From contig CAZLMM010000014.1 of the NCBI GenBank assembly GCA_964560495.1, positions 1-64,000 of the forward strand: a DNA stretch of 64,000 nt, given 5' to 3'. Of this stretch, positions 42,624 through 52,200 are shown piece after piece. The notes beneath the pieces were generated by a model. It had not been told where the DNA came from and ran no database searches. It worked only from the letters and a program-made list of their open reading frames with translations. The translations under genes were made by a program, and so were the position numbers. Positions within the stretch are counted from its first letter, which is position 1, and each line of letters starts with the position of its first letter. The DNA comes from UBA5069 sp964560495 (GTDB taxonomy: Bacteria > Chloroflexota > Anaerolineae > Caldilineales > Caldilineaceae).

Positions 42624-44582
42624 ATGAATTCGAAACGTTTGCGCAGTGGTCTGGTCTACCTGGTGATCATCATCGCAGTGGGTGGTTTGCTCTATGCAAC
42701 ACTGGGACGGCGGAACGAATCACAGACAGTCACCGTGCCCATCGCTGAAGTCGCTGAGTTGATGCGGGCGGACAAAGTGAGCGCCATTGTCGTCAATGGC
42801 GATGATCTACGCGTCATACGCCGCGACGGTCCGCCTGTCGCCTCTCGCAAAGAACAATTGGTGGATGTTGTTGAGACGTTGCGCAACCTGGGAGTGACAA
42901 CCGAACAGTTACAGGGCATCGAGCTGAGCGTCGCCTCACCCCAGTTTTGGGAAAACTGGAACGGCATTCTCTTTGCGCTTATCCCCATCGCTTTGTTGGG
43001 ACTCTTCTTTTTCTTCATCTTGCGGCAGGCGCAGGGTGCTGGCAACCAGGCTTTTGGCTTCGGCAAGAGCCGGGCGCGCATGTTCACGGGCGATCGACCA
43101 ACTGTCACGTTCAACGATGTGGCCGGCAGTGAAGAAGCCAAACAAGAGCTGCAGGAAGTTGTCGAATTTCTCAAAGAGCCTGAAAAGTTCGCCGCACTCG
43201 GCGCGCGCATCCCCAAAGGTGTTCTACTGGTCGGTCCGCCCGGCACCGGCAAGACGCTCATGGCAAAAGCCATTTCGGGCGAGGCCGGCGTGCCTTTTTT
43301 CAGCATCTCAGGCTCTGAATTCGTGGAAATGTTTGTCGGCGTCGGCGCCAGCCGGGTGCGCGACCTGTTCGAGCAGGCCAAGAAGAACTCACCGTGCATC
43401 ATTTTTGTCGATGAGATCGACGCAGTAGGGCGTCATCGGGGCGCTGGCCTGGGCGGCGCGCACGATGAACGGGAACAGACGCTCAATCAGATTCTGGTGG
43501 AGATGGATGGTTTCGACACCGACACCAACATCATCCTGGTGGCGGCCACCAACCGCCCCGACATCCTCGACCCGGCGCTCTTGCGCCCCGGTCGTTTCGA
43601 CCGTCGGGTGACCATGGATTCGCCCGACGTAAAGGGACGCCGCGCCATCCTCGACGTACACGTGCGCGGCAAACCCCTGGCCGCAGATGTGGACCTGGAC
43701 GTTATCGCCAAACAGACGCCGGGTTTTGCTGGCGCCGATATCGAGAATCTGGTCAACGAAGCGGCGATTCTGGCTGCGCGGCGCAACCGTCGCTCTGTAG
43801 GCACGGAAGAATTGCAGGAGGCTATCGAGCGAGTGATCGCCGGCCCTGAACGACGCAGCCGCCTGATTTCGCCCAAAGAAAAACAGATCGTTGCCTATCA
43901 CGAGGCAGGACACGCAGTCGCCATGCACTTCCTGCCCAATCACGACCCGGTGCACAAGGTGACGATTGTTCCACGCGGCATGGCTGGGGGGTACACCATG
44001 AGCCTGCCCGAAGAAGAGACCCACCAGGTGACCATGGAGAAGTTTCGGGCCCAACTCGTGGCCCTGCTGGGCGGCCGAGTTGCAGAGGAAATTCGCTTCG
44101 TGGACGTGACCACTGGCGCCAGCAACGATTTGGAACGCGTCACCGGTCTGGCCCGGGCGATGGTCACCCAATGGGGCATGAGCGAGCGGCTCGGTCCCAT
44201 ACGCTACGGTCAGCGCGAAGAAATGATGTTCCTCAATCGCGCCTTTAGCGAGCATCGCAATTATAGCGACAAAGTGGCCCAGGAGATCGATGAAGAGGTG
44301 CGCCGCATCGTCGATGAAGCCCACGAACGCTGCTATCAGCTCCTCACCACCCATTGGGAGAAGATGGAGAGGCTGGTCAGCGCACTGTTGGAGGTGGAAA
44401 CCATCAATGCGCCTGAGTTCGAGGCCCTCATGCGCGGCGAGACGCCTTTCACCAAGTCGACGCTTTCGGGCGGACCCAAAGCGCCCCCGCGCGAGATCAA
44501 GAATGAAGAACCAACGCGCACCGAGAACAAGAGAAGCGACAGCGGCATCGATCTGAGCGGGTCCCTGCCTGCTCCAGCATAG
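42624..44582 (+). CDS. ftsH: ATP-dependent zinc metalloprotease FtsH
   Basis: A 652-residue membrane-anchored AAA+ protease that degrades misfolded or regulated membrane and soluble proteins. Two membrane segments (about 9-27 and 112-133) flank a short external domain. The AAA module has Walker A GPPGTGKT (204-211), Walker B with DEID (263-266) and the second region RPGRFDRRVT. The zinc site HEAGH is at 426-430, with the third ligand Asp in ASNDLERVTGLA. The C-terminal 40 residues are charged and variable. It has its own promoter with a palindrome at the start. Confidence 0.97.
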   Translation: MNSKRLRSGLVYLVIIIAVGGLLYATLGRRNESQTVTVPIAEVAELMRADKVSAIVVNGDDLRVIRRDGPPVASRKEQLVDVVETLRNLGVTTEQLQGIELSVASPQFWENWNGILFALIPIALLGLFFFFILRQAQGAGNQAFGFGKSRARMFTGDRPTVTFNDVAGSEEAKQELQEVVEFLKEPEKFAALGARIPKGVLLVGPPGTGKTLMAKAISGEAGVPFFSISGSEFVEMFVGVGASRVRDLFEQAKKNSPCIIFVDEIDAVGRHRGAGLGGAHDEREQTLNQILVEMDGFDTDTNIILVAATNRPDILDPALLRPGRFDRRVTMDSPDVKGRRAILDVHVRGKPLAADVDLDVIAKQTPGFAGADIENLVNEAAILAARRNRRSVGTEELQEAIERVIAGPERRSRLISPKEKQIVAYHEAGHAVAMHFLPNHDPVHKVTIVPRGMAGGYTMSLPEEETHQVTMEKFRAQLVALLGGRVAEEIRFVDVTTGASNDLERVTGLARAMVTQWGMSERLGPIRYGQREEMMFLNRAFSEHRNYSDKVAQEIDEEVRRIVDEAHERCYQLLTTHWEKMERLVSALLEVETINAPEFEALMRGETPFTKSTLSGGPKAPPREIKNEEPTRTENKRSDSGIDLSGSLPAPA

Positions 44583-44622
44583 CGGGGACCATCCCGCACT
44601 CTTTCCCAATCCCTATCGGCCC

Positions 44623-45426
44623 GTGAACTCGATTGAGCCTCGGCGCACCTCAAGTGTACACCCAAATGGGCAAGCGCCAGGTTTAGCGCTGCAAAACAAG
44701 ACGCCTCTCCAGGGAAGCGCACAGACAGTCTTTCCCCCAGACAACGCCCCCATCACCTGGAACTCCTTCTTCTATGTCTTTCAACGGGCCACATTCGCCG
44801 GCGCCAGACTGGTGCGGGCTGTGTGGGTCGTTGGAATTGGCGTCTTCCTCTTGTGGCTGCCCGGTTGGCTACCGGGCGGCCAATGGGTGAGCGTCGCCAT
44901 GGTCCTTGTTCTGGCAGCCTTCACTGCCATCGGCTGGCGGCTGCGTCGCAACGATTATGTGTCGTTCCAAGCTGATGGGCGCCCCCAGACGCCGCCCGCT
45001 TCTTTGCCGCCTGAGACCAAGATCGGTGTTCATGTGACGGGTCTGCTCAGCGTGGAAGGGCGAGAACAGCGATTCACCTGGTTGCCGGCGTTCTATCGTA
45101 CATTCGCCACCCGGGAACATGCCCTCATCTGTCACTGCAACACAACCCACAGTCTGGGCATCGGCCGCTGGCCCAACGAAGAGATCGGGCTATGGTACGT
45201 CTTCTTTCGGCCCGATGAAATTCGCCTGTTGAACTGGGGGAGATTGCACTACGGTCGCTATGCTCGGCGGACAATTGTAGTTGACTATGAGCAAGTGATC
45301 ACAAACCCGCGCAATGAGCGACAACGCACCATCCGTGAACGTCTCTATATCGCTTGCGATAATGAGATGGACGCTCACCTGGTGTTCGCCGACCTACTTT
45401 GGGACACGCAAAAATCAGCCAAATGA
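44623..45426 (+). CDS. Conserved-type membrane protein of unknown function
   Basis: A 267-residue protein starting at GTG 44623. Two close hydrophobic segments lie about within residues 58-107 (WVVGIGVFLLWLPGWL and VSVAMVLVLAAFTAIGW). The remaining about 150 residues are soluble, with many aromatic and charged residues (EIGLWYVFFRPDEIRLLNWG). The layout suggests a PH-like or YcxB-type small membrane protein, but no family is recognised with confidence. It overlaps the UbiA gene by 4 bp (ATGA), so it is co-translated and possibly functionally tied to it. Confidence 0.75.
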   Translation: MNSIEPRRTSSVHPNGQAPGLALQNKTPLQGSAQTVFPPDNAPITWNSFFYVFQRATFAGARLVRAVWVVGIGVFLLWLPGWLPGGQWVSVAMVLVLAAFTAIGWRLRRNDYVSFQADGRPQTPPASLPPETKIGVHVTGLLSVEGREQRFTWLPAFYRTFATREHALICHCNTTHSLGIGRWPNEEIGLWYVFFRPDEIRLLNWGRLHYGRYARRTIVVDYEQVITNPRNERQRTIRERLYIACDNEMDAHLVFADLLWDTQKSAK

Positions 45427-46331
45427 CCAGCGGGAAAGAAGCAACGGCGACTCAGGGGAATGAGCCTGGCCCAACGCCCACGCTGCTCCATCACTTGCCT
45501 GGCGTCCTTCGGCTGTTGCGGCTGAGCAATTCAGCGCCGGCCAGCGTGCTTGTTCTGCTGGGCGCAAGTCTTTGTCAGCCTGGTTCCTTGCCAGCGCGCG
45601 CCTGGCTGGCGGCCGTCGCCATGTGGTGCGTCACTGCCTTTGGCTATGTCAGCAACGATATTGCAGACCTGGCGGAAGATCGCATCAACAAGCCAGACAG
45701 ACCCTTGCCCAGCGGCCTGGTGGCGAAGGAAACGGCTGTCCTCATGGCAGCAGGATTGGCTGTAACAGCGCTCGCAATCAGCCTCGTGGTGGGCTGGCTT
45801 GCCGCAGTGGCGGCAGGCAGTGTGTTGACGCTCCTGATGCTCTACAACCTGCGTCTGAAGGCCGTTCCAATTGCGGGCAATGCCCTGGTGGCCGTGCTGG
45901 CCGGTTGCGCGCTGAGCACCGGCGCAGTGGCAGCCTATGGTCTGAATTCGGCTGCTTTGCAAGCCACCCTCGGCCCGGCCATGCTGCTTGTTTGGTTCAT
46001 CTTTGGTCGCGAGGCGCTCAAGACCGTCGAAGATGTGCATGGCGACAACGCGGCTGGCAAACACACGCTGGCGCTTGCATGGGGCGCAGAGAGGACGGCG
46101 CGCTGGTTGCTGCTTCCGGCGGCCTGTACATGCCTGATTGCTCTCTGGTTGTGGCTTGTTCAGGGCTACTCAAGCATGTTTCTGGCGCTTGTTTTGGCAG
46201 GCGTCACCCTGCCGCTGTGTTACAGCGCGCTGCACCTGTGGTCGAATGCCGCGCCGCAACGCGTCTCCCGTTGCCTGGCGTTGCTCAAGGGCAGTTATTT
46301 CGCTGGCCTGCTGGCGCTCTTTCTCCGCTGA
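45423..46331 (+). CDS. UbiA-family prenyltransferase
   Basis: A 302-residue polytopic enzyme that transfers an isoprenoid from its diphosphate to an aromatic or lipid acceptor. The first Asp-rich motif is NDIADLAEDRINKPDRPLPSG (Asn78, Asp79, Asp82, Asp86), and the second is EDVHGDNAAGKHTLA. About eight membrane segments follow the usual pattern. The start at 45423 overlaps the preceding stop. Products in this family include menaquinone, ubiquinone, (bacterio)chlorophyll and ether-lipid precursors; the neighbours do not decide which. The GH1 gene begins 13 bp later. Confidence 0.88.
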   Translation: MTSGKEATATQGNEPGPTPTLLHHLPGVLRLLRLSNSAPASVLVLLGASLCQPGSLPARAWLAAVAMWCVTAFGYVSNDIADLAEDRINKPDRPLPSGLVAKETAVLMAAGLAVTALAISLVVGWLAAVAAGSVLTLLMLYNLRLKAVPIAGNALVAVLAGCALSTGAVAAYGLNSAALQATLGPAMLLVWFIFGREALKTVEDVHGDNAAGKHTLALAWGAERTARWLLLPAACTCLIALWLWLVQGYSSMFLALVLAGVTLPLCYSALHLWSNAAPQRVSRCLALLKGSYFAGLLALFLR

Positions 46332-46344
46332 AAGGATCATCCTG

Positions 46345-47652
46345 ATGCAGTTCCACACTTTCCCCGCCAATTTTCTCTGGGGAACAGCTTCATCGGCCCA
46401 TCAAGTCGAGGGCGGCAATCACAACAATCAATGGCATCAGTTCGAGCAGCGCCCTGGCGCCATCTGGCGGGGAGAGAAGAGTGGGCTGGCATGTAATTGG
46501 TGGCGTAACGCCGAGCAAGATTTCGAGTTGATGGCGCGGTTCGGTCTAAATGCCCACCGCCTGAGCGTGGAATGGAGTCGCATCGAACCAGAGCCTGGCA
46601 AATTCGACTACGCAGCCGTCGACCGCTATCGCGCCATGTTGGATGGGCTGAAAACGCGCGGCATCCTGCCCATGGTCTGCTTCCACCACTTCACCAATCC
46701 ATTCTGGTTGGAAGAACGCGGCGCCTGGGAGAATCACGAGTGCATCGAACGCTTTCAGCACTTCGTGCGCTTCACCTGCGCGGCTCTCAGCGACCTTTGC
46801 CAGCATTGGCTCACCATCAATGAGCCGCTGGTCTATGTGCATCATGGCTATCTTGAGGGTATCTTTCCACCCGCCAAAAGAAACCAATGGCTGGCGTTGG
46901 TTGTCTTCCGCAACATGCTGCTGGGTCATGGCGCAGCCTATCACACCATTCACGCCATTCAACCGCACGCACAGGTAGGCAACGCTTCGGCAGTGCGCGC
47001 CTTTTGCGCCCTGGATCCAAGCCGGCGCAGAGACCGCTTTGCCGCGCACGTGGCACGCTATCTGTCCGAAGATGTCTGGTTCCGCGCTATCAGCAGCGGT
47101 CGCATCTTGCCGCCGCTAGGCGCCGGCGAATATCACCCACTCGTACACGATAGTTTTGATTTTCTGGGATTGAACTACTACACGCGCACGGTCATGCGCT
47201 TTCACCCCAGTCCGCTACGGTTCTTCGGCGAGCAGACGCTTCCCGTCGGCGTAGAACTGTGCGACAGCGGGCGCGATGGGCCTTACGGCTGGTATGCGCC
47301 GGATGGTCTGCATGATGCGTGTATGGCGGCCAGTCGCTTTGGCAAACCCATCATGGTCACAGAGAACGGCGTGCCCGACGCCGACGACGATCAGCGTCCA
47401 CACTGGCTGCTCAGTCATCTGCAGGCAGTGCACGCCGCCATTCAAGACGGGGCGGATGTGCGGGGATATTTTCACTGGACCTTCACAGATAATTTCGAGT
47501 GGGCCGAAGGGTGGGGGTTGCGCTTTGGGCTGGTGGAGATCGACCCGGCGACGCAAGAACGGCGACCGCGTCCCAGCGCGCACCTCTATTCCCAAATCGC
47601 CCGAACCAATCAGATTACGCCGAAGATGGTAATGCAGTACGGTATGGGATAG
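46345..47652 (+). CDS. Family 1 glycoside hydrolase (beta-glucosidase-like)
   Basis: A 435-residue (beta/alpha)8-barrel glycosidase. The acid/base is Glu160 in WLTINEP, and the nucleophile is Glu340 in IMVTENGV. FLWGTASSAHQVEGG is the classic N-terminal signature. No signal peptide is present, so the enzyme is probably intracellular and acts on imported beta-glucosides, galactosides or similar. The start at 46345 has AAAGGA upstream and follows the UbiA stop by 13 bp. The pairing of a prenyltransferase with a glycosidase is unusual and may be incidental. Confidence 0.93.
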   Translation: MQFHTFPANFLWGTASSAHQVEGGNHNNQWHQFEQRPGAIWRGEKSGLACNWWRNAEQDFELMARFGLNAHRLSVEWSRIEPEPGKFDYAAVDRYRAMLDGLKTRGILPMVCFHHFTNPFWLEERGAWENHECIERFQHFVRFTCAALSDLCQHWLTINEPLVYVHHGYLEGIFPPAKRNQWLALVVFRNMLLGHGAAYHTIHAIQPHAQVGNASAVRAFCALDPSRRRDRFAAHVARYLSEDVWFRAISSGRILPPLGAGEYHPLVHDSFDFLGLNYYTRTVMRFHPSPLRFFGEQTLPVGVELCDSGRDGPYGWYAPDGLHDACMAASRFGKPIMVTENGVPDADDDQRPHWLLSHLQAVHAAIQDGADVRGYFHWTFTDNFEWAEGWGLRFGLVEIDPATQERRPRPSAHLYSQIARTNQITPKMVMQYGMG

Positions 47653-47655
47653 AAG

Positions 47656-47988
47656 TCAGACAGCATACTCGATGTAGGGGCGTTTGTAGGCCGGCTGATA
47701 GGCCACCACGATATCGTCTTTGGGCACCCCTAATTGCACCAACTCATTCGCCACACCTGTTTCAGTGCCATCGTACTGAATCCAGATCTTGTCATTTTTC
47801 AGGTCGAGGTGCAAGAGACAGCCATACTTTCGACGTTGCCCATGCCAGCCAGCATGGACCAACTGATAGTGATCCCGTTCTGTGTCAAAAATCGTCTGCA
47901 TCTCGACTTCACCGTAGGCGGGCTTATAGCCGGCGTGTCGGGTGATCACAGTCTGGATGAGCTGACGGTATTGCTCGTTCTTTGCCAT
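47656..47988 (-). CDS. xisI: XisI family protein
   Basis: A 110-residue member of the XisI family, first described as a controlling factor for the cyanobacterial fdxN excision element and now found widely without that element. It has the family's central stretch HYQLVHAGWHGQRRKYGCLL and a late LGVPKDDIVVAYQPAYKRP. The gene overlaps the 3' end of xisH by 43 bp, the standard order for the pair. It lies beside an xisH that carries a frameshift, so it may lack a functional partner. Confidence 0.88.
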   Translation of the reverse strand: MAKNEQYRQLIQTVITRHAGYKPAYGEVEMQTIFDTERDHYQLVHAGWHGQRRKYGCLLHLDLKNDKIWIQYDGTETGVANELVQLGVPKDDIVVAYQPAYKRPYIEYAV

Positions 47989-48391
47989 AAAACAATCACC
48001 TCTTCTTGAACATCATATACGAGGTACTCAATCGCGTTATATACCACCGCCTCTCGCACAAAAGGCAGGGTGAAGAATTGCTCAAAGACATCAAGAGGGA
48101 TGGCTAAGAATAGCACACGCTGCGAGTCCTCCTTGCTGAGCGCAAGGTCGTAATTGCGATATTGGCCCACTGCCAAGTGAAACTCATAGATCGCCCATGT
48201 CTCACAAAGCTCTTGATTTCAACTGCAATTTTCTGTCCTTCTTTCTCGGCGGCTAGCAGTTGCTCAGCGCCAAGGTCTATAGACATCTCCACACCGCCAA
48301 CCTGCAAAGTCAATGGGTCATGGGTGATACTCCAACCTTCCTTTTCCAATGCCTTACGCACTGCCTGGTGAAAGAGATCTCGCACAGCCAT
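47946..48391 (-). pseudogene. xisH: XisH family protein, frameshifted (PD-(D/E)XK fold)
   Basis: The N-terminal frame (from ATG 48391) gives AVRDLFHQAVRKALEKEGW, then IDLGAEQLLAAEKEG and VEIKSF. The Asp, Glu and Lys of these segments match the PD-(D/E)XK nuclease-like motif of the family. At about 48180-48182 (AAA on the plus strand) one T seems lost: restoring it gives SFHLAVGQYRNYDLAL and continues in frame through FLAIPLDVFEQFF to the stop. The span of 446 bp is one base short of 149 codons. All key residues are kept, so this is a recent lesion or a sequencing error. Confidence 0.82.
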
Positions 48392-48505
48392 GCCTACGTC
48401 TTCGCTCTCTTTATAACCTGGTGGATCAACGAAATCGCTAAAACGATCATATCACCGATTTGGCGGCAACGCACAAAGAACAGGGTGACGATAGTTCGCC
48501 ACTGC

Positions 48506-48534
48506 TTGACTTCACGACAGGATGATGCTATACT
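48506..48534 (+). promoter_or_regulatory. Strong sigma-A-type promoter
   Basis: TTGACT (48506-48511), exactly 17 nt, then TATACT (48529-48534). Nine bases further is the palindrome ACGCAATGCGT (48543-48553). The leader to the ATG at 48623 is about 80 nt. Confidence 0.75.
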
Positions 48535-48622
48535 CAACTATAACGCAATGCGTCATAACTCACTCATAGCTTTCCGTCCAGGGCGTATCGAAGTGCTGTG
48601 GATGGAGAAAGGATTCGATTCA

Positions 48623-49072
48623 ATGACAACACTATTGGCAGTTCCCAATGCAACAGCGAAGACGGGTATGCGCCCGGCTCGCATCTATGTCGGCGCATGG
48701 GGGCTGGTGTTTGATGCGGTTCGAGGCGTCTGGCGCGACCCGCAGGAATTCCTCGACTCTGTAGAGCAGCGGGGGATCAGGGTGGAACAAGTGCTCAATC
48801 GCCAGTTGGGGCGCGTCGGCTATGATCTCGGGTCGCTTACCGATGTGTTTACGCGGCGACTCTCCCACTACCTGCGCGGGCTCCAGAACCAGCTTGCACA
48901 AACCGGCCAACTGGCGGAAGATGAGATCGAAAAGCAGGTGGAGCGCACATTGGAACGGCTGGGTATTCCCAACCGCGAGCGCATTGAAAAGCTGACCCAT
49001 GAAATCGAGACACTGAACGCCAAGATTGACCTGGAATTGGCTCGCTACGCTGAAAGCGAAAAGACAGCGTAA
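48623..49072 (+). CDS. Small helical phasin-like protein
   Basis: A 149-residue protein with no membrane segment or signal. YVGAWGLVFDAVRGVWRDP precedes a helical, charged C-terminal half (DEIEKQVERTLERLGIPNRER, IEKLTHEIETLNAKIDL) predicted to form a coiled coil. The layout resembles phasin or PhaF-like granule-associated proteins, but no polyhydroxyalkanoate gene is nearby, so this is only a resemblance. The start at 48623 has GGAGAAAGGA upstream; 48602 is an alternative. It has the strongest promoter in the window and a perfect terminator. Confidence 0.7.
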   Translation: MTTLLAVPNATAKTGMRPARIYVGAWGLVFDAVRGVWRDPQEFLDSVEQRGIRVEQVLNRQLGRVGYDLGSLTDVFTRRLSHYLRGLQNQLAQTGQLAEDEIEKQVERTLERLGIPNRERIEKLTHEIETLNAKIDLELARYAESEKTA

Positions 49073-49108
49073 CCGCGCTGCGTTTGGCGTGGAACATTCA
49101 TGACCCAC

Positions 49109-49136
49109 ATCTTCCAGGAAGTTCCCCAGCTTCTAA
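49109..49136. repeat. Decayed hairpin family copy 3
   Basis: ATCTTCCAGGAAG, a short T/C-rich middle, then a shortened right arm GCTTCTAAGAT. Compared with 7319-7351 and 30732-30766 the right arm has lost a few bases. It again lies between convergent genes, directly before the working terminator at 49141. Confidence 0.55.
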
Positions 49137-49140
49137 GATA

Positions 49141-49177
49141 AAAAGAGGCCTGCGACCAGTGGTCGCAGGCCTCTTTT
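49141..49177. terminator. Perfect bidirectional terminator
   Basis: AAAAGAGGCCTGCGACC (49141-49157) pairs perfectly with GGTCGCAGGCCTCTTTT (49161-49177) around AGT. The T-run on one side and A-run on the other serve both the phasin-like gene and the convergent giant gene. Confidence 0.9.
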
Positions 49178-49234
49178 TTGTTTCTCACTGGGAGTATGGT
49201 CAGGGTCGACCACACTCCCAGTCTTCGTTACTTG

Positions 49235-52200
49235 CTACCGGGTAATCACCGGCAGGAAGGTGCGGCGAGTCTGATCGGGGCTGGCAGGCTCCGGCGCATC
49301 CGGGTCGTTCGTCGGCGGCACGATGCAGACCTCGGCGCTGTCGGTGTTGTTGTCTGTCGCCTCTTCACCTGGCGTGCGTATTGTCGCTGTGTTGGTGACG
49401 CAGGTGGTTTCGCCCACCGACGACGACACCTTCACGGCGAAGTTCAACGAACCAGTCTCGCCAGCCTTGACCGGGCCAACGTCGTAGACGCAGCGTGTGC
49501 CAGCCGGTGCGCCGTCGATGCAGCTCCACGTTGGCGTGCTGTTGGCTACATTGAAGACCGACAGGTCAGGCACTTCCTCGATGATGGTGACGCAAGCCGC
49601 ATCAATGTTGGTCAGGTTGGCATAGTCGATCTTGAAGATCGCAATGCCGCCTGGCACCACCTGGGCGTTCAACGCCGACTTGTTGATCGTCAGGTCAACT
49701 GACTGATCCGACAGACAGGCGATGGAGCGCTCCTTGCGGTCAACATTGTTGCTGGTGTCCGGATCCGGCGTCACGCTGCCCACTCTGGCCACATTGTTGA
49801 TGTCCAGGGCGTCGTTGGATTTGACCGTGATCAAAATCTGCCAGTTCTCGCCCGCCGCCATCGGCCGTCCAGGCGTGCAAACCACCGTCTCGTCGTAATC
49901 GGTGACGGTGATTGGCGCCGCCGGCGTGCACTTGGCATCCGGGAAGTTGCCGCTCAGGTTCGGGTTGATGGCCAGGATCTGGAAGGTGCCCTTGGACTGG
50001 CGGCCCACATCCGACATCATATGGTCAGTCACCGTCACCGAGTAAGCTGTGCTCGGGCCGAAGTTGTACACATCCAACGTGTAGCGAATCTCGCCGCCAG
50101 CCATGATCACGCCGTCCGGCTTGGCATCCTTGGTGATGGACAAGTCAGCCGAGCAGTCGGTGAAGACCACCGGTTCGGCCACGTTGTTCGCCAAATTGGT
50201 TTCTGGCGTGACAGCGCTGACCTGGCCTGGGGCCTTCATCACCTTCTCGCAGACTGCCGTGTCGGCCACCTGGACGTAGACCTTGAATTCCGCCGACTGG
50301 CCAGGCTTGAGGTTGCCCAACGAGCAATTCGTCAAGGCAGATCCACAGGCCGCGTCAACCGCATCCAATCCGCTGACGCCGGCAGCCACCGCCGCCAGCA
50401 CCGGCGAGTTGAGCGTGTCGGCCAGGTAGATCAGGCCCGCCGGCAACGAGACCGTCAACCGGACATCATTCGCCACGGCTGGGCCGCGGTTGGTCGCCCG
50501 GTAAGTCAACACTACCGCCTCGCCTGTCAGCGCCGAAATCGGATCCGCCTGAGCCGTCAGGTGCAGGTCAGTGACGATGGTCACATTGACCGACGCCGTG
50601 ACCTGGCTGGTGGCGCTCAGGTTGTCCGCCGTGACGCTGTTCACCTTGACGCCCGGCGTGATGTCGCTGTCAACCGACGTGCGGATGAAGACGACCACCT
50701 GCTTGCCAGGCTGCAGGCTGTCGATGACGCAGTTGACCTGCGGGGCGAACAGGTCGCTGCAGCTCACCTTGCCAGTCGGGATGCTGTCGCCGGTCACGAA
50801 AGTGAAGCCAGTCGGCAGCGTGTCCACCAGCATGATGTCGTACTGCGCCGAAACGCCCACATTCTTCACCGTGATCATCCAGTCCACCGTGTCGCCCGGA
50901 ACAGCCAGCGACTTGTTGGCCTTCTTCACCACGTCGAGCAGCAGGTTCGCCAGCACCGTCGTGGATGTCGTATCCGAGTTGTCGGCTGTGTCGTTGTCGT
51001 AGGTGGCTGATGTCACCGTCACACCGTTGATCAGGTTCGTGCCATGAGGCAGGTTGGCGTTGACGCTCACGTCGATGACGACCGTGGCGCTGGCGCCGCT
51101 GGCCAAGTTGCCCAGGCTGCACTTCACCGTGGCGCCCACCTGCGGGCAGTTGCCCTGGCTTGGCGTCACCGAAAGCACCGTCAGACCGGCGGGTAAGTGG
51201 TCGATCACTTCCACGTTCACAGCCGTGGACGGACCGCCATTGCTCACCAGGATGCTGTACTGCATGGTGCTGCCGGAAGTCACCGTGACCGGCGCCGTCT
51301 TCTCGACGGACAGGTCGCCCAGGGCGTCGATCTGATGTTCGACCTTGGCATGGTTGTTGTTCATGTCTGGGTCTTCGTCAGCGCCGCTCACGTCGGCCAC
51401 ATTGTTCATGCTCTGCGGCTGCTCAGCCGTGACCGTCATGGTCAGGATGCGCTGCTCGCCGGGCATCATGTTGCCCAGAGCGCAGCTCAGTTGCTGGCTG
51501 CCTGTGGCTGTGCCGTTGGACGGCGTGCAGCCTGGCGCACTGAAGGTGAACGTACCGCTCGACGCCATCAGGTCGGTCACAACCACGTCATGGGCCACAC
51601 CGGGGCCGAAGTTGTCCACGATCACGGTGTAGACCAGCGGCGCGCCTGCCCAGACTTCGCCGTCGGGTTTGCCGAACTTGCGAATGGCCAGGTCGGCCAG
51701 GGTGTTAACCACCACGCTGGCGTCGTCGCTCACCGGGCTATTGCCCGAGGTGCTCGTCGTCGCCACGACCGAGTTGAGCAGCGTCGTGTTGTCGGGCACG
51801 TCCACATTCACCTGGACGTAGAGCTTGACTTCCTTGGCGTCGCCTGGTTCGATGGCGTTGAGATCACAGACCACCACACCGGCGGACACTTCACTGCACA
51901 ATGCGCCCTCGGCCCACTTGAAGGTGACGCCGCTGGGCAGCGTGTCGGTGACCATCACGGCCTGCGCCGTGGATGGGCCGTCGTTGCTGACCCGCACCAG
52001 GTAGTAGAAGACCTCGCCCGTGCTTGGGTTGCTGGCCGACGCTGTCTTGTCCACCGCGATGTTGGCAATCGCCGCAACAGTGTCGGTCACTGGGTCGCTC
52101 TCCACCACGATAGCGTTACTGGCGAAACTTTCCGCCGTGTTGGTGATGACCGTACCATCCGGCACGTTTACATCCACCATCGCAGTGACAACGATCACCT

